From Bordetella parapertussis (GTDB lineage: Bacteria > Pseudomonadota > Gammaproteobacteria > Burkholderiales > Burkholderiaceae_B), in NCBI GenBank assembly GCA_945911685.1, contig CAMEAW010000008.1:1-54706 (forward strand): a stretch of 54,706 bases of DNA, given 5' to 3'. The notes beneath the pieces were generated by a model. That model was not told the origin of the DNA, did no database searches, and saw nothing but the letters and a program-made list of their open reading frames with translations. This document shows, in pieces, positions 7,817 through 15,605 of the stretch (its first letter is position 1; each line of letters starts with the position of its first letter). The translations under genes and the position numbers were made by a program.

Positions 7817-9126
7817 TCACACGACGTCGCGTTGCGATTACAGGTATCGGGCTCGTGACCCCTGCCGGCCTTGACGCAGCCTCAACTTGGGCGCGTATCA
7901 AAACGGCTCGTAGCTGTGCTGGGCCCATCACAATTTTTGATGCGTCGGGGTTTTCAACCCGTATCGCAGCCGAGGTCAAAGGCTTTGACGATTTGCCACA
8001 GATTGACGATCGCAAGCTCTTGAAGTACGCAAGCCGAGCGCATCGTTTTGCCTTGGCTGCGGCCGATCAGGCGATCGCAGATGCCGGTGTGCGTCCCACG
8101 CAGCAAGATGCGGCACGTTGGGGTTGTGTGGTGGGGGCAGGCATGATGACTGTGGCGCACCAAGAAATTGCCGCGGTGCAAAGTGCTGCCGCGCCTGAGG
8201 GCGAGTTTGTCGCGAGCGCGTTGCTCGGCGAACCGATTGCCAATGACGTCATGGCGTTTAGCCGTAGTTTGTCTACCGCGGGTATTGCCCTGTTGTTGCG
8301 CCGGTTTGGTATTAGGGGTTACGCCTCAACCGTGCATACCGCTTGCGCCTCGGGTGGTCAGGCCATCGGCACGGCGATGCGACTGATTCGACGTGGCCTA
8401 GCCGATCGGGTGTTGACGGGGGGGTTTGACTCAATGATTTCGCCGGTCGGTTTGTCTGGCTTTTGTCTGTTGTCGGCGGTGTCGCCCGACAATGACAACC
8501 CCGAGCGCGCGAGTCGCCCCTTTGACCTGACCCGAAATGGTTTTGTGCTGGGTGAGGGCGCTGGCTTTTTAGTCCTTGAAGAATGGAACTCAGCCGTACA
8601 GCGCGGCGCAACGATTTACGCCGAGCTTGCAGGAGACGGTAATTCTCTGTCGTCGTATCGCATTACAGATTCTCATCCCTCGGGTGACGGACCGATTCAA
8701 TCGATGCGTCGGGCGATTGCTGATGCCGGCGCCGACATCGCTGATATCGATTATTTGAATGCCCATGGTACGTCTACCCCCATGAACGATCGTAGCGAAT
8801 GCGCCGCGGTCAAGGCGGTGTTTGGCGCAAGGGTCAACGATGTTGGTGTGAGCTCAACGAAAAGCGTGACGGGGCATCTGATTGCTGCCGCCGGCGCGGT
8901 CGAAGCCGGGCTTTGCGCGTTGGCGATTCGTGATGGCTTGATGCCGCCCAACGCCAATTTGCAGCAGGTTGACCCTGACTGCGACGTCAATATTGTGCGT
9001 GATAGGCCGCGTGAGCAGCGTATCGGGATGGCCATTTCAAATTCCTTAGGATTTGGGGGTAGCAATAGTTGCCTGGCCTTCCGGCATCCCGAAGAAACAG
9101 CGGCGCTTGTCGCCTCAGGACGGTGA
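7813..9126 (+). CDS. 3-oxoacyl-ACP synthase, FabF-like (complete active site)
   Basis: 437 residues. Condenses malonyl-ACP with the growing acyl chain. The full Cys-His-His triad is present: C178 in TACASGG, H318 in NAHGTSTPMND and H355 in TGHLIAAAG, along with GEGAGFLVLEE and the C-terminal NSLGFGGSN. The thiolase fold covers the whole length. The ATG overlaps the stop of the dehydratase (ATGA). It is followed 5 bases later by a related gene lacking the Cys, so the two may form a heterodimer like type II polyketide KS/chain-length-factor pairs (inference). Confidence 0.93.
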   Translation: MITRRRVAITGIGLVTPAGLDAASTWARIKTARSCAGPITIFDASGFSTRIAAEVKGFDDLPQIDDRKLLKYASRAHRFALAAADQAIADAGVRPTQQDAARWGCVVGAGMMTVAHQEIAAVQSAAAPEGEFVASALLGEPIANDVMAFSRSLSTAGIALLLRRFGIRGYASTVHTACASGGQAIGTAMRLIRRGLADRVLTGGFDSMISPVGLSGFCLLSAVSPDNDNPERASRPFDLTRNGFVLGEGAGFLVLEEWNSAVQRGATIYAELAGDGNSLSSYRITDSHPSGDGPIQSMRRAIADAGADIADIDYLNAHGTSTPMNDRSECAAVKAVFGARVNDVGVSSTKSVTGHLIAAAGAVEAGLCALAIRDGLMPPNANLQQVDPDCDVNIVRDRPREQRIGMAISNSLGFGGSNSCLAFRHPEETAALVASGR

Positions 9127-9131
9127 GTGTG

Positions 9132-10403
9132 ATGAGTCGCATCGTAATTACAGGAAATGGCGCAATCTGCGGAGCAGGCACCGATCCAGGAAGCATCGTT
9201 GAAGCCTTATTGGCTGGGCGCTCGGCCCTCGCGCCGATTACAAGCTTTGATGCCGAACCTTTTCAAGGTCGTTTGGCGGCCGAAGTACCCGATTACAACG
9301 GCGGCAAGCTGCTCGGTGATCGTAAGTTACTCAAGCTGGTACGTCGTTCGGATGTGTTTGGGATCTATGCAGGCGGTCAGGCGATCGAGCAAGCAGGCTT
9401 GCCAGCGTGGCGCGAAGCGCTAGATGAAAGCGCCGCCGCGCACTATGCGGATCAAACCGGTTGTTATGTGGGCTCGGGTGGAGGCGCTTTTGAAGTCAAT
9501 TACGACTTTTTCCCCCTGATGGCCGAAACCAAAAATGATTTGAATGGCTTTGGTCGTGAGTTATCGAATATGGTCAACCCGATGTGGTTGCTTAAATCGT
9601 TACCGAACAACGTGCTGTGTCATATTAGTATCCGCCATCAGCTTAAAGGGCCAAATGGTTGCATTACCAATCACACCTCCAGCGGGATTTTGTCAGTGAT
9701 TGAAAGCGCTTGGGCGCTGCGTGAGGGCGATGCCGAGCGCGTCGTGGCAGTGGGTCATGATGCCCCGATTGAGCCGCAAACCTTGTTGTATCTTGATCGC
9801 GTCGGTTTGATTGGTAAAGACCTTTTACGACCCTTTGATCAACGCCATGATGGTTGCTTGCTTGGTGAAGGCGCCGCCGCGCTGGTGCTTGAAACTGAAG
9901 CCTCAGCGCATGCGCGCGGTGCGATCGTCTTGGGCGAATACTTGGGGGGCGGTGATGCCTCTGAAGGTGAGGGGTTGTTTTGTATTCGTGCCGATGGCGA
10001 TGGCCTGAGCCGTGCGATCGAATTAGCCTTGGCAGATGCGCACTTGACCCCCGCAGAGGTCGGTATGATTGTGGCGCATGGCAACGGTACGCAAGAATCA
10101 GATGCTTCAGAAACAGCGGCGCTGTTGCGTGTATTTGGCGACGATATGCCGCCTGTGACGGGTTTTAAATGGTCGGTTGGCCATCTGTTTGCAGCCTCAG
10201 GTTTGTTGGATGTTGCCGTGGGCCTTGAGGCGTGTCGCCGCAAGGTGGTGCCGGGCATCGCCACGCTTGAGCAGCTTGCTGATTCATGCCGGGGGCTAAA
10301 CGTGTCTCAGCAAACGCGCGCGCCACGCAGTGATGTGGTGTTGGTGTTGTGCCGTGGGTTTGCCGGTACCAACGGCGCGTTGTTACTGCGCGCGATTCAA
10401 TAG
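9132..10403 (+). CDS. Ketosynthase-like protein with Thr instead of the catalytic Cys (chain-length-factor-like)
   Basis: 423 residues with the ketosynthase fold. At the nucleophile site the sequence reads NHTSSG, where T182 (codon ACC at 9675) replaces Cys of the TxCxSG motif. Both His are kept: H316 in VAHGNGTQESD and H351 in SVGHLFAASG. GEGAAALVLE is also kept. In type II polyketide systems the subunit without Cys, often with Gln, sets chain length; Thr is less usual. ATG at 9132 is 5 bases after the previous stop. It could be a chain-length partner, a decarboxylase that primes the chain, or inactive. Confidence 0.85.
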   Translation: MSRIVITGNGAICGAGTDPGSIVEALLAGRSALAPITSFDAEPFQGRLAAEVPDYNGGKLLGDRKLLKLVRRSDVFGIYAGGQAIEQAGLPAWREALDESAAAHYADQTGCYVGSGGGAFEVNYDFFPLMAETKNDLNGFGRELSNMVNPMWLLKSLPNNVLCHISIRHQLKGPNGCITNHTSSGILSVIESAWALREGDAERVVAVGHDAPIEPQTLLYLDRVGLIGKDLLRPFDQRHDGCLLGEGAAALVLETEASAHARGAIVLGEYLGGGDASEGEGLFCIRADGDGLSRAIELALADAHLTPAEVGMIVAHGNGTQESDASETAALLRVFGDDMPPVTGFKWSVGHLFAASGLLDVAVGLEACRRKVVPGIATLEQLADSCRGLNVSQQTRAPRSDVVLVLCRGFAGTNGALLLRAIQ

Positions 10404-10404
10404 A

Positions 10405-11646
10405 GTGGTTGCGTCGACGGTTCAGCCTGACGCGTTGCCCGATGGCTGCGCGGTTGACACGGTTGAAATCGCGCGCATTGCCCGCTTGGTCGAGGCCTTG
10501 CCCGGTGACCTCGAAAAACTGTTTTCGGCGCAAGAGCTCGCCGATGCAGGCGAGGGCGCTGGGCGTATCGCCAGCCTTGCTGCACGCTTTGCCGCAAAAG
10601 AGGCGTGTTTAAAACTGTTTCCGCGCGAGACCGCCCTCAATACCATTACCGCAATGGATTTCTCGGTGGTGCGTGACGCGTATGGCGCGCCGCAGGTGGT
10701 CGCCAGTCAGGCGGCTCAAATTGTATTGGGTCTGCATTTGGTTGCCGAGATCAAGTTGTCGTTGACGCATACGCCCTTATCGGCGACGGCAGTGGCGTTG
10801 CGCGTACCCAGAGTTATTGAGCCGAGTCCTGCAGGGCGTTTTGCCTATCGCTGGTTACCTTATCGACGCCAAGTCATTTTAGATAATTTAAATCGTGTCT
10901 ACGGTGCACAAGTGAGTCAGCAGCAAATCAAATTGCTCGCGCAAGCGCATTACGGACATTTACTCAAGCTACTCAAAGAATTATTGCAATTTAGATTTTT
11001 GTCGATGCAGCAAAAAAAAGATGTCGTCAAAGTCGAAGGCGTACCCGAGATGATTCAGGCCTTCGAGGCTGGCAAGGGCGTGCTGATATTGACTGGGCAC
11101 TTCGGTAATTTTGAGGTCTCGACTATTGCCGGAATCGAACACTTTCCGCAGGTCAAGGGCCGTATTCATTTTTTGCGTCGGCCCATTAAGCCAAAATGGC
11201 TGAGTGATTTGCTCACTCGCCGCTTTAACCAAGCAGGTTTTGGTGTGGTGGGGCGTCGCGGTTCTCTGGATGAAATTGTTGAGACTCTTGAGCGCGGTGA
11301 CGCCATTGTGTTTCCGTTTGACCAATACGCGAGGCGGCCCGAGGGCATTGAAGTTGAGTTTTTTGGTTATGCCGCGGGTACTTATAAAAGTATGGCGTTG
11401 ATCGCCCTGGCGACGGGTGCGCCGGTGTTGCCGGCCGCCTCATGGCGTGAACCCGATGGCACGCACGTGTTGCAGTTTTTACCCCCACTGATTCCCATCG
11501 AAGATGATGATGTGGGGGCCGAAATCAAGCGCAATACCCGCGCCTTTAATCAGGCGCTTGAGTTAGCCATTGTGAGACATCCAGAGCAGTGGTGGTGGAT
11601 GCACCGACGCTGGAAAAATCAACCTAAAGTCAATTCACTTAGTTAG
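10405..11646 (+). CDS. Fusion of AcpS-type phosphopantetheinyl transferase and LpxL-type acyltransferase
   Basis: About 413 residues from the GTG at 10405, which lies just after the previous stop; the start is uncertain and the reading frame continues upstream. Residues ~12-130 are AcpS-like: AVDTVEIARI with D18 and FAAKEACLKLF with E66, the two Mg-binding acids of that family, so it may convert apo-ACP to holo-ACP. Residues ~140-410 are a lysophospholipid/lipid A acyltransferase domain with the catalytic H-x4-E motif HFGNFE (H232, E237), the FLRRPIKP and FPFDQYA regions and the end motif WWWMHRRWKNQP. The N-terminal membrane anchor usual in LpxL proteins is absent. No stop or frameshift separates the domains. 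Confidence 0.82.
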   Translation: MVASTVQPDALPDGCAVDTVEIARIARLVEALPGDLEKLFSAQELADAGEGAGRIASLAARFAAKEACLKLFPRETALNTITAMDFSVVRDAYGAPQVVASQAAQIVLGLHLVAEIKLSLTHTPLSATAVALRVPRVIEPSPAGRFAYRWLPYRRQVILDNLNRVYGAQVSQQQIKLLAQAHYGHLLKLLKELLQFRFLSMQQKKDVVKVEGVPEMIQAFEAGKGVLILTGHFGNFEVSTIAGIEHFPQVKGRIHFLRRPIKPKWLSDLLTRRFNQAGFGVVGRRGSLDEIVETLERGDAIVFPFDQYARRPEGIEVEFFGYAAGTYKSMALIALATGAPVLPAASWREPDGTHVLQFLPPLIPIEDDDVGAEIKRNTRAFNQALELAIVRHPEQWWWMHRRWKNQPKVNSLS

Positions 11647-11878
11647 ATTTTTGCTGCTCATGTTTGTCGTACACATAGGTGCCGATTGCGCCAATTGCAG
11701 CACCACCTAAAGCGCCCCAAATTGGGTTGCCATCGGCGATCAGCGCAATGCCCGCACCTGCAGCAGCACCGATTGCACCAGCCGAGAGTGTGCGTTGTTG
11801 CGTGTTGTTCATGTTAGAACAGCCGCCCAGCGTCAGTGCTGCGCAAACGGGTAAAGCTAATAGAATTTTTTTCATCAT
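11639..11878 (-). CDS. Glycine-zipper lipoprotein
   Basis: 79 residues. A signal peptide ends in the lipobox LGGC, giving a lipidated Cys at about residue 20. The mature part has a glycine zipper (GAIGAAAGAGIAL, then GALGGAAIGAIGTYVYD), a pattern of small outer-membrane lipoproteins and OmpA-like or Rick_17kDa-like domains. It is convergent with, and overlaps by 8 bases, the acyltransferase fusion gene. The next gene on the same strand is a small exported protein. Function is envelope-related at best. Confidence 0.8.
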   Translation of the reverse strand: MMKKILLALPVCAALTLGGCSNMNNTQQRTLSAGAIGAAAGAGIALIADGNPIWGALGGAAIGAIGTYVYDKHEQQKSN

Positions 11879-11930
11879 TAATCCTTAAACGTAACAATGT
11901 CAGGCATCGAGCGCGAAGCTCTAAAGGTCT

Positions 11931-12293
11931 TTAGCTTTTGCAAGGAAACGTTTCGCCCAAATAGCGCAAAATCGTATCCGACGCAGATGCTTGTTTGTAC
12001 TGAGGGTGTGAGGCTGACCATTTCATAAAGTTATTGATGTGCTCTTGGCGTGTCAGTGTCGAGTTTTGCGCGCAAATAAAGCCGGGGGCGTTTTTAGGAT
12101 GGCGGGTGACGAGATAGGTTTCGTAGACACCTTGACCGTAGCCATTGCAAAAGTTTTGAGCGGCCACGTCTGCTGTGTTGGCACACATCGTGACAAATTT
12201 TTCGGTGGTGGTGGTGGCTGCCGGTGCTTGTTGCGCCGAGACGGTTGCGCTGGCGACTGCCAGGCAAAGCAGTGCGATTTGTTTTTTCATCAT
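11931..12293 (-). CDS. Rap1a/Tai family-like small exported protein
   Basis: 120 residues with a cleavable signal peptide (about 1-20, cut after VSA or SAQ). The mature part matches the layout of the Rap1a/Tai immunity superfamily: an FCNGYGQGVYE segment, an internal ICA, a WSASHP segment, and a terminal FPC, giving four conserved Cys in FVTMCA, FCNG, FICAQ and FPC. Known members neutralise type VI secretion amidase effectors in the periplasm. No effector or secretion gene is nearby, so here the name shows only fold similarity. Function not established. Confidence 0.6.
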   Translation of the reverse strand: MMKKQIALLCLAVASATVSAQQAPAATTTTEKFVTMCANTADVAAQNFCNGYGQGVYETYLVTRHPKNAPGFICAQNSTLTRQEHINNFMKWSASHPQYKQASASDTILRYLGETFPCKS

Positions 12294-12480
12294 ACTTTTC
12301 CGTGAAGCTTCGCCGGGTCAGGCGAAAAAATAAGGGGCCGAAGGCGTCGCAATCGTTGTCTTGGGGTCAAACAATACCTCAGAAGGATACTGCTGTATAA
12401 CGAAGCTGAATCATAACTTGGAAGTACAATGCGGCAACCTTTTGTTGTTTTTTTATCAAATTTCTCAATCGAGACTCCCT

Positions 12481-12918
12481 ATGTTCAAAAGAATCGTCGC
12501 AGGCACAGTTACCGTTCTCTTCACGCTAGGCTTGACCGCTTGTGCGCCCACGACGCCTAGCGCGCCGCTTGAAATTCGCTCGGGTGTGATCCAACAAATC
12601 AGCGCAACACAAATTGCGAATAATCACGAAACCGGCGTGGGAGCTGTAATTGGCGCACTGGGTGGCTTGGGTGTCGGCGCGTTGATCGGCTCGGGCACAG
12701 GCAAAGCCGTGGCGATGGTACTTGGTGCAGTGGGCGGTGCTGTCGGTGGTAACGAAATTCAAAAACATTACGACAAGCCAATTGCCGGCCAACAAATTTT
12801 TGTTCGCACCAGCAGTGGCGTGTTAGTGACTGTGACGCAACCGACAGGTAACTTTCATGTTGGACAAAAGGTTTATATCGAAGGTGCAGGCACCGACGCG
12901 CGTGTTGTGGCTCAGTAA
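12481..12918 (+). CDS. SlyB-like glycine-zipper outer membrane lipoprotein
   Basis: 145 residues from the ATG at 12481; a longer in-frame start at 12361 would bury the signal peptide. Signal peptide ends in the lipobox LTAC (Cys about residue 21). The mature protein has a glycine zipper (GVGAVIGALGGLGVGALIG and GAVGGAVGGNEIQKHYDK) and then a beta-rich C-terminal domain, the SlyB/Pcp 17-kDa surface-antigen architecture. SlyB proteins stabilise the outer membrane, in enterobacteria under PhoP. Single gene followed by a strong terminator. Confidence 0.85.
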   Translation: MFKRIVAGTVTVLFTLGLTACAPTTPSAPLEIRSGVIQQISATQIANNHETGVGAVIGALGGLGVGALIGSGTGKAVAMVLGAVGGAVGGNEIQKHYDKPIAGQQIFVRTSSGVLVTVTQPTGNFHVGQKVYIEGAGTDARVVAQ

Positions 12919-12931
12919 AGTTTGACCCTAC

Positions 12932-12964
12932 AAAAAAACCGCTGCAGTGCAGCGGTTTTTTTTT
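12932..12964. terminator. Bidirectional intrinsic terminator
   Basis: CCGCTGCA at 12939-12946 pairs with TGCAGCGG at 12948-12955 (outer six pairs sterically safe), flanked by seven A on the left and nine T on the right. It serves the slyB-like gene on the plus strand and the HiPIP gene on the minus strand, which converge here. Confidence 0.9.
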
Positions 12965-12977
12965 GATCTGTAGTCGC

Positions 12978-13283
12978 TTAAGCTTTTTTGACCCAAGCGT
13001 TACACCATCCTGGCCCGGCAACAAGCTTGCCGGGGAAGATCGCACAGGTGCCGGCTTCGGGTGATTTACTCACGTACAGCTGGCAGTTACTGCAAACTTG
13101 GCCATCGGCGTACTTTGGAAACTTGGCCTTGTCGACTGCTGTGGCCAAGGCTTTGTAGCCCAATCCAACCGCTTGAGGTTCGGCTTCGCCGAGCATTGCT
13201 TGCGCGTTAGCTTGTTGTGCAAGAGGCAAGGTGGCCAGACCGGCGGCTGAATAAATGATGAATTGGCGACGTGTGGTTTTCAT
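12978..13283 (-). CDS. High-potential iron-sulfur protein (HiPIP)
   Basis: 101 residues from the ATG at 13283; the longer reading frame adds 35 unrelated residues and hides the export signal. The N-terminus TTRRQFIIYSAAGLATLPLA is a twin-arginine (Tat) signal, as expected for a protein folded around a 4Fe-4S cluster before export. Four Cys ligands follow in the family order: CSNC, GTC and GWC, with the ending GWCNAWVKKA. HiPIPs shuttle electrons in the periplasm, for instance from cytochrome bc1 to oxidases. Monocistronic, sharing its terminator with the convergent lipoprotein gene. Confidence 0.93.
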   Translation of the reverse strand: MKTTRRQFIIYSAAGLATLPLAQQANAQAMLGEAEPQAVGLGYKALATAVDKAKFPKYADGQVCSNCQLYVSKSPEAGTCAIFPGKLVAGPGWCNAWVKKA

Positions 13284-13469
13284 AGCGTTATCCTGAAAAT
13301 AAAAATGCTTTGTGAGCAAAATGGCGTGTGGTGAAACGGCGTATCGTTGTAACGAAACTTTGATTAAGTTCGACAACAAAACCAACACAGACTGCCGGCT
13401 TCATGCGTAATTGTACGGTTTTCACAGCTAAGATGTTGTGAGGGCAGTGGGGTTAAATTTTGCTTGCGC

Positions 13470-14345
13470 TCAATCGGCATGACGCTTGTCAAACTCCCAA
13501 ACCTCTTCAAAGCCCATCAATTTGGTCAGGTCAGTAAAGTCATACAAGTCAACTGGGTTGTTCGTCGATGAACCTGTACTTTTAAAATGCTGATAAACCT
13601 TGGTCATGGCTTGCACGCCTGCTAGCAGGGCTGTCACCGGAAATATCGCCAATTTAAAACCAAGTGCTTCAAGATCGGCTTTGCTCAAGACGGGAGTACG
13701 GCCTTTTTCGACCATATTTGCCAATTGCGGCAAATCAAATGACGCGCCAATTTTGCGCATTTCTTCTTCGGTCTCGGGTGATTCGACAAACAAAATGTCG
13801 GCACCCGCTTTGGCATAGGCCTCGGCACGTCGCAAAGCCTCATCCAGGCCAAGCGTGGTGCGCGAATCTGTACGCGCAATAATCAAAAAGTCTTTTGACT
13901 GACGTGCCTCGACAGCCACTTTAATTTTTTTGACCATATCCGCCATGGGGATCACCCGGCGGCCTGGCGTATGACCGCATTTTTTAGGAAATTCTTGATC
14001 TTCGAGTTGAATCGCTGAGGCACCAGCAAGTTCATAGCCTTGCACAGTGTGGCGCACATTTAACAAGCCACCGTAGCCGGTGTCGCCGTCGGCGATTAGG
14101 GGCGTGCGTGCCATTTTGGCCATTGCGCCGACGCGCCCAACCATATCGCTATAGGTGGCCAGGCCCGCATCAGGTAAGCCCAAATGTGAGGCGACCGCGC
14201 CAAAGCCAGTCATGTATAAGGCATCAAAGCCAAAGCTGTCTGCCAGTCGTAGTGACACCATATCGTAGACGCCGGGGGCGGTTACCAGCCCAGGCTGTTT
14301 CAAACGTTCGTGGAGCTTTGCAGGTTTAGAGTTTGCCATGGTCAA
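13470..14345 (-). CDS. Isocitrate lyase/PEP mutase family enzyme
   Basis: 291 residues; ATG at 14345 or, one codon pair later, 14339. TIM-barrel enzyme with the substrate/metal region IADGDTGYGG, IQLEDQ, and the active-site loop KKCGHTPGRR, then IARTDSR. The KKCGH loop is found in lyases of the family (2-methylisocitrate lyase, dimethylmalate lyase, oxaloacetate decarboxylase) that cleave a C-C bond in a 2-hydroxy or 2-oxo acid. PrpB is less likely because no propionate genes are adjacent. Divergent from the DUF1445/TRAP operon, so it may share its substrate pathway. Precise reaction unknown. Confidence 0.85.
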   Translation of the reverse strand: MTMANSKPAKLHERLKQPGLVTAPGVYDMVSLRLADSFGFDALYMTGFGAVASHLGLPDAGLATYSDMVGRVGAMAKMARTPLIADGDTGYGGLLNVRHTVQGYELAGASAIQLEDQEFPKKCGHTPGRRVIPMADMVKKIKVAVEARQSKDFLIIARTDSRTTLGLDEALRRAEAYAKAGADILFVESPETEEEMRKIGASFDLPQLANMVEKGRTPVLSKADLEALGFKLAIFPVTALLAGVQAMTKVYQHFKSTGSSTNNPVDLYDFTDLTKLMGFEEVWEFDKRHAD

Positions 14346-14422
14346 ATGCCTTAAGAAAATGAGCGCTTATCGTAGCAGGTCGTTGGCAAAAAGGTGTCGT
14401 TCCAGTGTCGCTGCTCCGAAAG

Positions 14423-14455
14423 GGGCGGCACTAGATACTTGACTCAGTGCCGCCC
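14423..14455. repeat. Perfect 10-bp inverted repeat with 13-nt spacer
   Basis: GGGCGGCACT at 14423-14432 and AGTGCCGCCC at 14446-14455. It could be an RNA hairpin in the 5' leader of the lyase gene or an operator in the divergent promoter region. No T-run follows in either direction, so a terminator is unlikely. Confidence 0.5.
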
Positions 14456-14626
14456 TCAAGCCAAACTCAGGCGCACGCAATCGGGTGCGTCCAAAAGAAA
14501 ATCCGGGCTGATTTAGGGTGCTGCTGGTGGGCGTCGCTCGATAACTACTTTGGTTTGTGCGCGTTTGCGGGTGTTGATTAGTGTTGTAATTGGTCTTTAT
14601 TGAGGTGGTTTTATCAATGTTGCGAG

Positions 14627-14637
14627 TGATTCTCATT
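14627..14637. promoter_or_regulatory. Possible Fur-box half
   Basis: TGATTCTCATT is identical to the centre of the classical Fur box read on the other strand (AATGAGAATCA). It lies 18-28 bases upstream of the DUF1445 start codon, a repressing position. The outer parts of the 19-bp consensus match poorly (about 12 of 19 overall), so this is tentative. Confidence 0.25.
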
Positions 14638-14654
14638 TATTTAAAGGTGCCCCG

Positions 14655-15488
14655 ATGAATGACCTCAGTCTGCCCAAAGCGGTCAGCCAAGCAGCGTTGT
14701 CCACACTAGCCGTCAACCCTGGGCATCAAGCCCGGTTGCGCAGTCGCAGCGGCGAGGCCCGCGGCCACACAGCCGGCGTCGCTCCAGGCAATGTGCAAGG
14801 CAACTTGATGGTCTTACCCAAAGACTTAGCAAGTGATTTTTTGTTGTTTTGTCAGCGCAATCCACGGCCCTGTCCAATTTTGGCGGTATCCGAGCCAGGC
14901 AACCCAATGTTGCCCAGCCTGGGCGAAGACGTCGATATTCGTTACGACATTCCCCGCTATCGCGTCTACAAGGATGGCTTGTTGGTGGATGAGCCCTACG
15001 ATATCGCCAGCCAGTGGCGCGATGATTTAGTGAGCTTTGTCTTGGGATGCTCTTTTTCGTTCGAGCAGGCGCTGATTGAAGCCGGTATCCCCCTGCGTCA
15101 TATCGAAGAGCAGCGCACCGTCCCCATGTACCGCACCAATATTGCCACCACGCCAGCGGGTGTGTTTCATGGCCCAATGGTGGTGTCGATGCGCCCGATG
15201 CGCCCGGCTGATATCGTGCGTGCCGTGCAAGTCACGTCACGGTTTCCGAGTGTGCACGGCGCACCGGTGCATATCGGCCTGCCGCATTTAATTGGAATCC
15301 AAGATATCAATAAACCTGATTTTGGTGAGTCGGTCACCATCCGTGATGATGAGATGCCCGTGTTTTGGGCCTGTGGCGTCACACCGCAATCTGTGGCGAT
15401 GGCGATGAAGCCTGCGTTTTGTTTAACGCACGCACCAGGTTCAATGCTTGTGACCGATTTAACGAATAATAGTCTGGCCAGTTTTTAG
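14655..15488 (+). CDS. DUF1445 (YcsI-like) putative hydro-lyase
   Basis: 277 residues. Belongs to the DUF1445/YcsI family, recognised by [21 protein letters not shown], the [14 protein letters not shown] segment, [19 protein letters not shown], and the end region [13 protein letters not shown]...[11 protein letters not shown]. The mammalian relative is a D-glutamate cyclase making 5-oxo-D-proline; bacterial members are annotated as hydro-lyases with little proof. The ATG at 14655 is right before the first conserved helix. It opens a unit with TRAP transporter genes, a DUF2848 gene and an amidase, which suggests it processes the imported compound. Confidence 0.85.
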   Translation: MNDLSLPKAVSQAALSTLAVNPGHQARLRSRSGEARGHTAGVAPGNVQGNLMVLPKDLASDFLLFCQRNPRPCPILAVSEPGNPMLPSLGEDVDIRYDIPRYRVYKDGLLVDEPYDIASQWRDDLVSFVLGCSFSFEQALIEAGIPLRHIEEQRTVPMYRTNIATTPAGVFHGPMVVSMRPMRPADIVRAVQVTSRFPSVHGAPVHIGLPHLIGIQDINKPDFGESVTIRDDEMPVFWACGVTPQSVAMAMKPAFCLTHAPGSMLVTDLTNNSLASF

Positions 15489-15605
15489 TCGTTGTTTGGT
15501 AATCTTTATTAGCATCGCCTAATGCCTGCCAAAGCAAAGTCCCCAATGGATCCGCATGGGCCAGTCATTTCTTTTTTTTGGTGTCATATTTTTAGGAGCT
15601 TATAG

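Larger units (their letters stand above)
14346..14654. other. 309-bp divergent intergenic region
   Basis: Between the lyase-family gene (minus) and the DUF1445 gene (plus). It holds an inverted repeat at 14423-14455 and a Fur-box-like sequence at 14627-14637, both listed separately. An 89-codon minus-strand frame spans most of it, but its translation is low in complexity and resembles nothing I know, so it is not called. Confidence 0.6.

Noticed and set aside
4885..11646. Aryl polyene biosynthetic cluster
   Set aside because: It shares ketosynthases, carrier, dehydratase and acyltransferase, but has an enoyl reductase and lacks the ammonia-lyase, AMP-ligase, methyltransferase and exporter genes expected.
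11931..12293. Toxin-immunity pair with a neighbouring effector
   Set aside because: The adjoining genes are a glycine-zipper lipoprotein and a SlyB-like protein; neither looks like an amidase effector.
14367..14636. 89-codon minus-strand frame in the intergenic region
   Set aside because: Low-complexity start rich in Thr, Asn and Gln, no recognisable domain, and it contains the inverted repeat and Fur-like site of a promoter region.
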